DNA of 64,000 nt, taken from NCBI GenBank assembly GCA_016178785.1, contig JACOSO010000043.1:1-64000 (forward strand), in the 5' to 3' direction. The stretch comes from Bacteroidota bacterium (GTDB lineage Bacteria > Bacteroidota > Bacteroidia > Cytophagales > Cyclobacteriaceae). The first letter of the stretch is position 1. Every line of letters starts with the position of its first letter. The translations under genes and the position numbers were made by a program. Below, one piece after another: positions 62,111 to 64,000 of the stretch. Below the pieces are notes generated by a model that worked only from the letters and a program-made list of their open reading frames with translations, did no database searches and was not told where the DNA came from.

Positions 62111-62788
62111 TTAGTCCTGCTTCATCATCTTTGCCTCGATCGACTGGGTAGTGTGGGGCACAGCAATCAATCTTTCCTTAGAAATTAACTTCCCGGTAAC
62201 GGAGCAGATGCCGTATGTTCTGTTTTTAATTCGAACCAAAGCATTCTCTAAGTTAGTGATGTACTTCAACTGACGAGCAGCAAGCTGGCTCATATTTTCT
62301 TTTTCGGCTGTTTCGGCTCCGTCTTCTAAAACTTTTGTGTTACCGCCAGAAGTAGAATCGGTTCCTTCATCGTTGTTACGATTCAAAGTCTCTTTCAAGA
62401 TTTTAAATTCTTCGCGCGCCTTGTCAAGCTTACCGATGATGAGTATTTCAAACTCTTTCAATTCTTCGTCACTGTAACGCGTTTTGTCATTTGGCATGAG
62501 CGATGACTTGGCGGGCTTGTGCGCTATTGGCCGCTGATTGAGAATAGGAAAAATGTTCAATTGTGCTGGGGCCGGCTTTACAGCTACTACTGACTTGGTT
62601 TCTTTTTTCTTCGCAACAGGCTTAGCTGCTTTCTTGTCCACCTTTTTAGCTAGCTTTTTGGGAGCCGCCTTTTTAGCAACTACTTTTTTACTCGCTTTTT
62701 TTGCCTTAACAGGCTTTTTAGCAGACGCTTTTTTCACTGCTTTCTTCTTTGCAGGTTTGGCGGCTTTCTTCTTAGCTGATTTTGCCAT
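62111..62788 (-). CDS. DksA/TraR-like protein with lysine-rich histone-H1-like N-terminal tail
   Basis: A 225-residue protein. Residues 1-75 are Lys/Ala/Pro-rich (MAKSAKKKAAKPAKKKAVKK), like bacterial histone-H1-type tails. The C-terminal 125 residues are DksA-like: YSDEELKEFEILIIGKLDKA and DSTSGGNTKVLEDGAETAE, with a coiled coil, then KNRTYGICSVTGKLISKERL. Only one of the four zinc-finger cysteines remains. It may modulate RNA polymerase while bound to DNA, which is inference. ATG 62788 is preferred because the tail begins there and a promoter lies 40 nt upstream. Confidence 0.88.
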   Translation of the reverse strand: MAKSAKKKAAKPAKKKAVKKASAKKPVKAKKASKKVVAKKAAPKKLAKKVDKKAAKPVAKKKETKSVVAVKPAPAQLNIFPILNQRPIAHKPAKSSLMPNDKTRYSDEELKEFEILIIGKLDKAREEFKILKETLNRNNDEGTDSTSGGNTKVLEDGAETAEKENMSQLAARQLKYITNLENALVRIKNRTYGICSVTGKLISKERLIAVPHTTQSIEAKMMKQD

Positions 62789-62827
62789 AAAACTGTTCCT
62801 TAAAATGAGGTTTTGAAAAAGTAGCCG

Positions 62828-62856
62828 CAAAAATACGGTACTATGCACGAAACAAA
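62828..62856 (-). promoter_or_regulatory. Promoter of the DksA-like gene
   Basis: On the minus strand TTTG (62853-62856), 17 nt, then TATTTTTG (62828-62835), an exact Bacteroidota -33/-7 pair. The leader before ATG 62788 is about 33 nt. Confidence 0.65.
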
Positions 62857-62918
62857 AAATTTGAAATAAAGTTTGGGACTAGGCTAGCAGCGCCTTAAAT
62901 CCTTACAAAGCGAAGGAC

Positions 62919-63308
62919 TCAGTTATCAAAATCGGGATCGTAACTCGCCTCCCGGTTGCTTTTGCCTTCGCCTTCATCATCATCGCTACCTCCATATTCG
63001 TTATCACCTTCAAAATCTTCGCTGTTGCTGAAATCTTCTCCTCCGCCTTCGGCTGCTTCTTCAAATTCTTGACGCTTTCCAGACTCAACATCATAGCCCC
63101 CGTCACTGTTTTTTGTTGCGGGTACTTTAACCAGGTAAACTGAATCTTCAGTTTCCAGGGGGAAAACGAAAATCGGTTCGTTCTTTGCGTTGTTGATTCG
63201 CGTAATACTTGCTTCGTAGCCATTCGGATACTGATCGCGCATCAGATCACGCAAATCTTCTGATAAATTTTCGAGACTTTTAATAACTCTCTTTTTCGCA
63301 GCTGCCAT
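62919..63308 (-). CDS. Conserved small protein with acidic C-terminal tail
   Basis: A 129-residue protein. A structured N-terminal part (MAAAKKRVIKSLENLSEDLR, then YPNGYEASITRINNAKNEPI and FVFPLETEDSVYLVKVPATK) is followed from about residue 78 by a Glu/Asp/Gly/Ser-rich tail without hydrophobic residues. No family name is known to me, and similar proteins appear typical of Bacteroidota. The acidic tail could contact basic proteins such as the Lys-tailed DksA-like neighbour, which is speculation. ATG 63308 is preferred over an in-frame codon at 63365. Confidence 0.75.
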   Translation of the reverse strand: MAAAKKRVIKSLENLSEDLRDLMRDQYPNGYEASITRINNAKNEPIFVFPLETEDSVYLVKVPATKNSDGGYDVESGKRQEFEEAAEGGGEDFSNSEDFEGDNEYGGSDDDEGEGKSNREASYDPDFDN

Positions 63309-63382
63309 CTTTTGGGGTACAATAAAAAAACGGCTCAAATAGCGAAGGTTTGACAGAGTAGGCAAGATTTTTCAATTTTTTT

Positions 63383-63413
63383 TTTGGTGTTCACTGAAAT
63401 ATTCCTACTTTTC
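63383..63413 (+). promoter_or_regulatory. Promoter of the partial ECF sigma gene
   Basis: TTTG (63383-63386), 19 nt, then TACTTTTC (63406-63413, one mismatch to TANNTTTG). The leader before ATG 63487 would be about 65-70 nt. Confidence 0.5.
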
Positions 63414-63486
63414 ATTTCCAAATCAAACAAAAACCAACCCAAAAGCTTATCGATCAGAACTTCTACGTTACCTAAACACGAATAGA

Positions 63487-64000
63487 ATGATCGATAAACA
63501 GTGCAGCGACAGTCAGTTGGTGTTGCTCTATCAAACCGGAAGTGAAGAGGCGTTTGAACTGCTGCTTCATAGGCATAAATCGCGGATTTATACTGCTATT
63601 TATTTAATTGTAAAAGATCGTTACGTAGCCGAAGATTTACTGCAAGATACTTTTATCAAAGCTGTGAATGTTATTAAAGGCGGCCGATACAACGAAGAAG
63701 GCAAATTCTTGCCCTGGCTAAGTCGAATTGCGCACAATCTGGCCATCGATCACTTTAGAAGTAATAAACGTCATCCTGAAATCACTTTGGAAGATGGAAG
63801 CCATGTGTTTGACTCCCTTCAATTTTCTGAGGATTCTTTTGAAACAATTCAGCTAAAACAGGATACTAAGGTCAGACTGCGCGCGTTGATCAAGGAGTTG
63901 CCCGAAGAACAAAAAGAAGTACTGATCATGAGAAACTACCTGCAAATGAGCTTTCAGGAAATTGCCGAGCGCACAGGTGTGAGCATCAATACCGCTTTGG
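63487..64000 (+). CDS. ECF RNA polymerase sigma factor, 5' part
   Basis: The gene runs off the window after 171 codons. It starts MIDKQCSDSQLVLLYQTGSE. Region 2 is YLIVKDRYVAEDLLQDTFIK, then LPWLSRIAHNLAIDHFRSNK. Region 4 has LPEEQKEVLIMRNYLQMSFQ and the helix-turn-helix EIAERTGVSINTAL. The form is that of Bacteroidota RpoE-like sigma-70 factors, in which an anti-sigma or zinc-finger gene usually follows; that part is outside the window. Confidence 0.93.
   Translation, partial: MIDKQCSDSQLVLLYQTGSEEAFELLLHRHKSRIYTAIYLIVKDRYVAEDLLQDTFIKAVNVIKGGRYNEEGKFLPWLSRIAHNLAIDHFRSNKRHPEITLEDGSHVFDSLQFSEDSFETIQLKQDTKVRLRALIKELPEEQKEVLIMRNYLQMSFQEIAERTGVSINTAL

Overview
This 64 kb window looks like chromosomal DNA of a member of the Bacteroidota, most likely a Cytophagales-type bacterium. 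The evidence: a short primary sigma factor of about 287 residues that begins MRQLKI and lacks region 1.1; promoters of the TTTG/TANNTTTG type with almost no Shine-Dalgarno sequences; DUF5686 and DUF1501/DUF1800 proteins; a lamin-tail protein with a FlgD-like C-terminus; a WD40-caspase; and a two-component propeller kinase. Most of the window is well-packed housekeeping sequence. There is no phage, CRISPR array or intact insertion sequence.

Layout. 1-12.0 kb: end of fumC, a DinB-like protein, an SUMF1-like exported protein, an ECF sigma/anti-sigma pair leading into gmk, a PIN toxin-antitoxin pair wedged between gmk and nadD, a DUF5686 outer membrane protein, a DUF1800-DUF1501 pair, and divergent tdh/kbl for threonine catabolism. 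12.0-16.4 kb: a minus-strand run of DEAD helicase, small basic protein, cold-shock protein, fatty acid desaturase and rpoD. 16.4-21 kb: diadenylate cyclase directly followed by a WD40-caspase, then a 480-bp spacer with two inverted REP-like elements. 21-28.3 kb: mutS, HigBA, a coiled-coil membrane protein, a Gfo/Idh oxidoreductase, a second sigma factor, a delta-9 type desaturase and a DUF1572 protein. 28.4-30.6 kb: tRNA-Gly and tRNA-Leu followed by an AT-rich accessory patch (HicAB, a frameshifted secreted serine protease, a small lipoprotein). 30.9-43.7 kb: polA, a lipoprotein nucleosidase, PadR with an ABC-type permease, hydrolase, EamA transporter, exported Pcm, nfeD-slipin, GAF histidine kinase. 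43.7-50.9 kb: uvrA, lamin-tail protein, asd, lemA. 50.9-56 kb: a DUF433/DUF5615 module sitting between two copies of a TPR-gene 3' end, the TPR gene, an amidohydrolase and two exported proteins of unknown function. 56-64 kb: response regulator and propeller kinase, an RluB-type pseudouridine synthase with a long repetitive tail, scpB, a DksA-like protein with a histone-H1-like tail, an acidic-tailed protein, and the 5' part of another ECF sigma gene.

The most interesting points are the tight cyclase/WD40-caspase coupling; the cold-response-like gene run ending in rpoD; a TA module translationally linked to the essential nadD; the TPR-tail duplication flanking a TA module; a palindromic insert read in frame inside uvrA; a PolA whose proofreading site appears destroyed; and repeated placement of -7 promoter boxes 3-10 nt before start codons, suggesting leaderless mRNAs. 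I found no confidently novel defence or biosynthetic system. The cyclase/caspase pair is the best candidate for an undescribed link.
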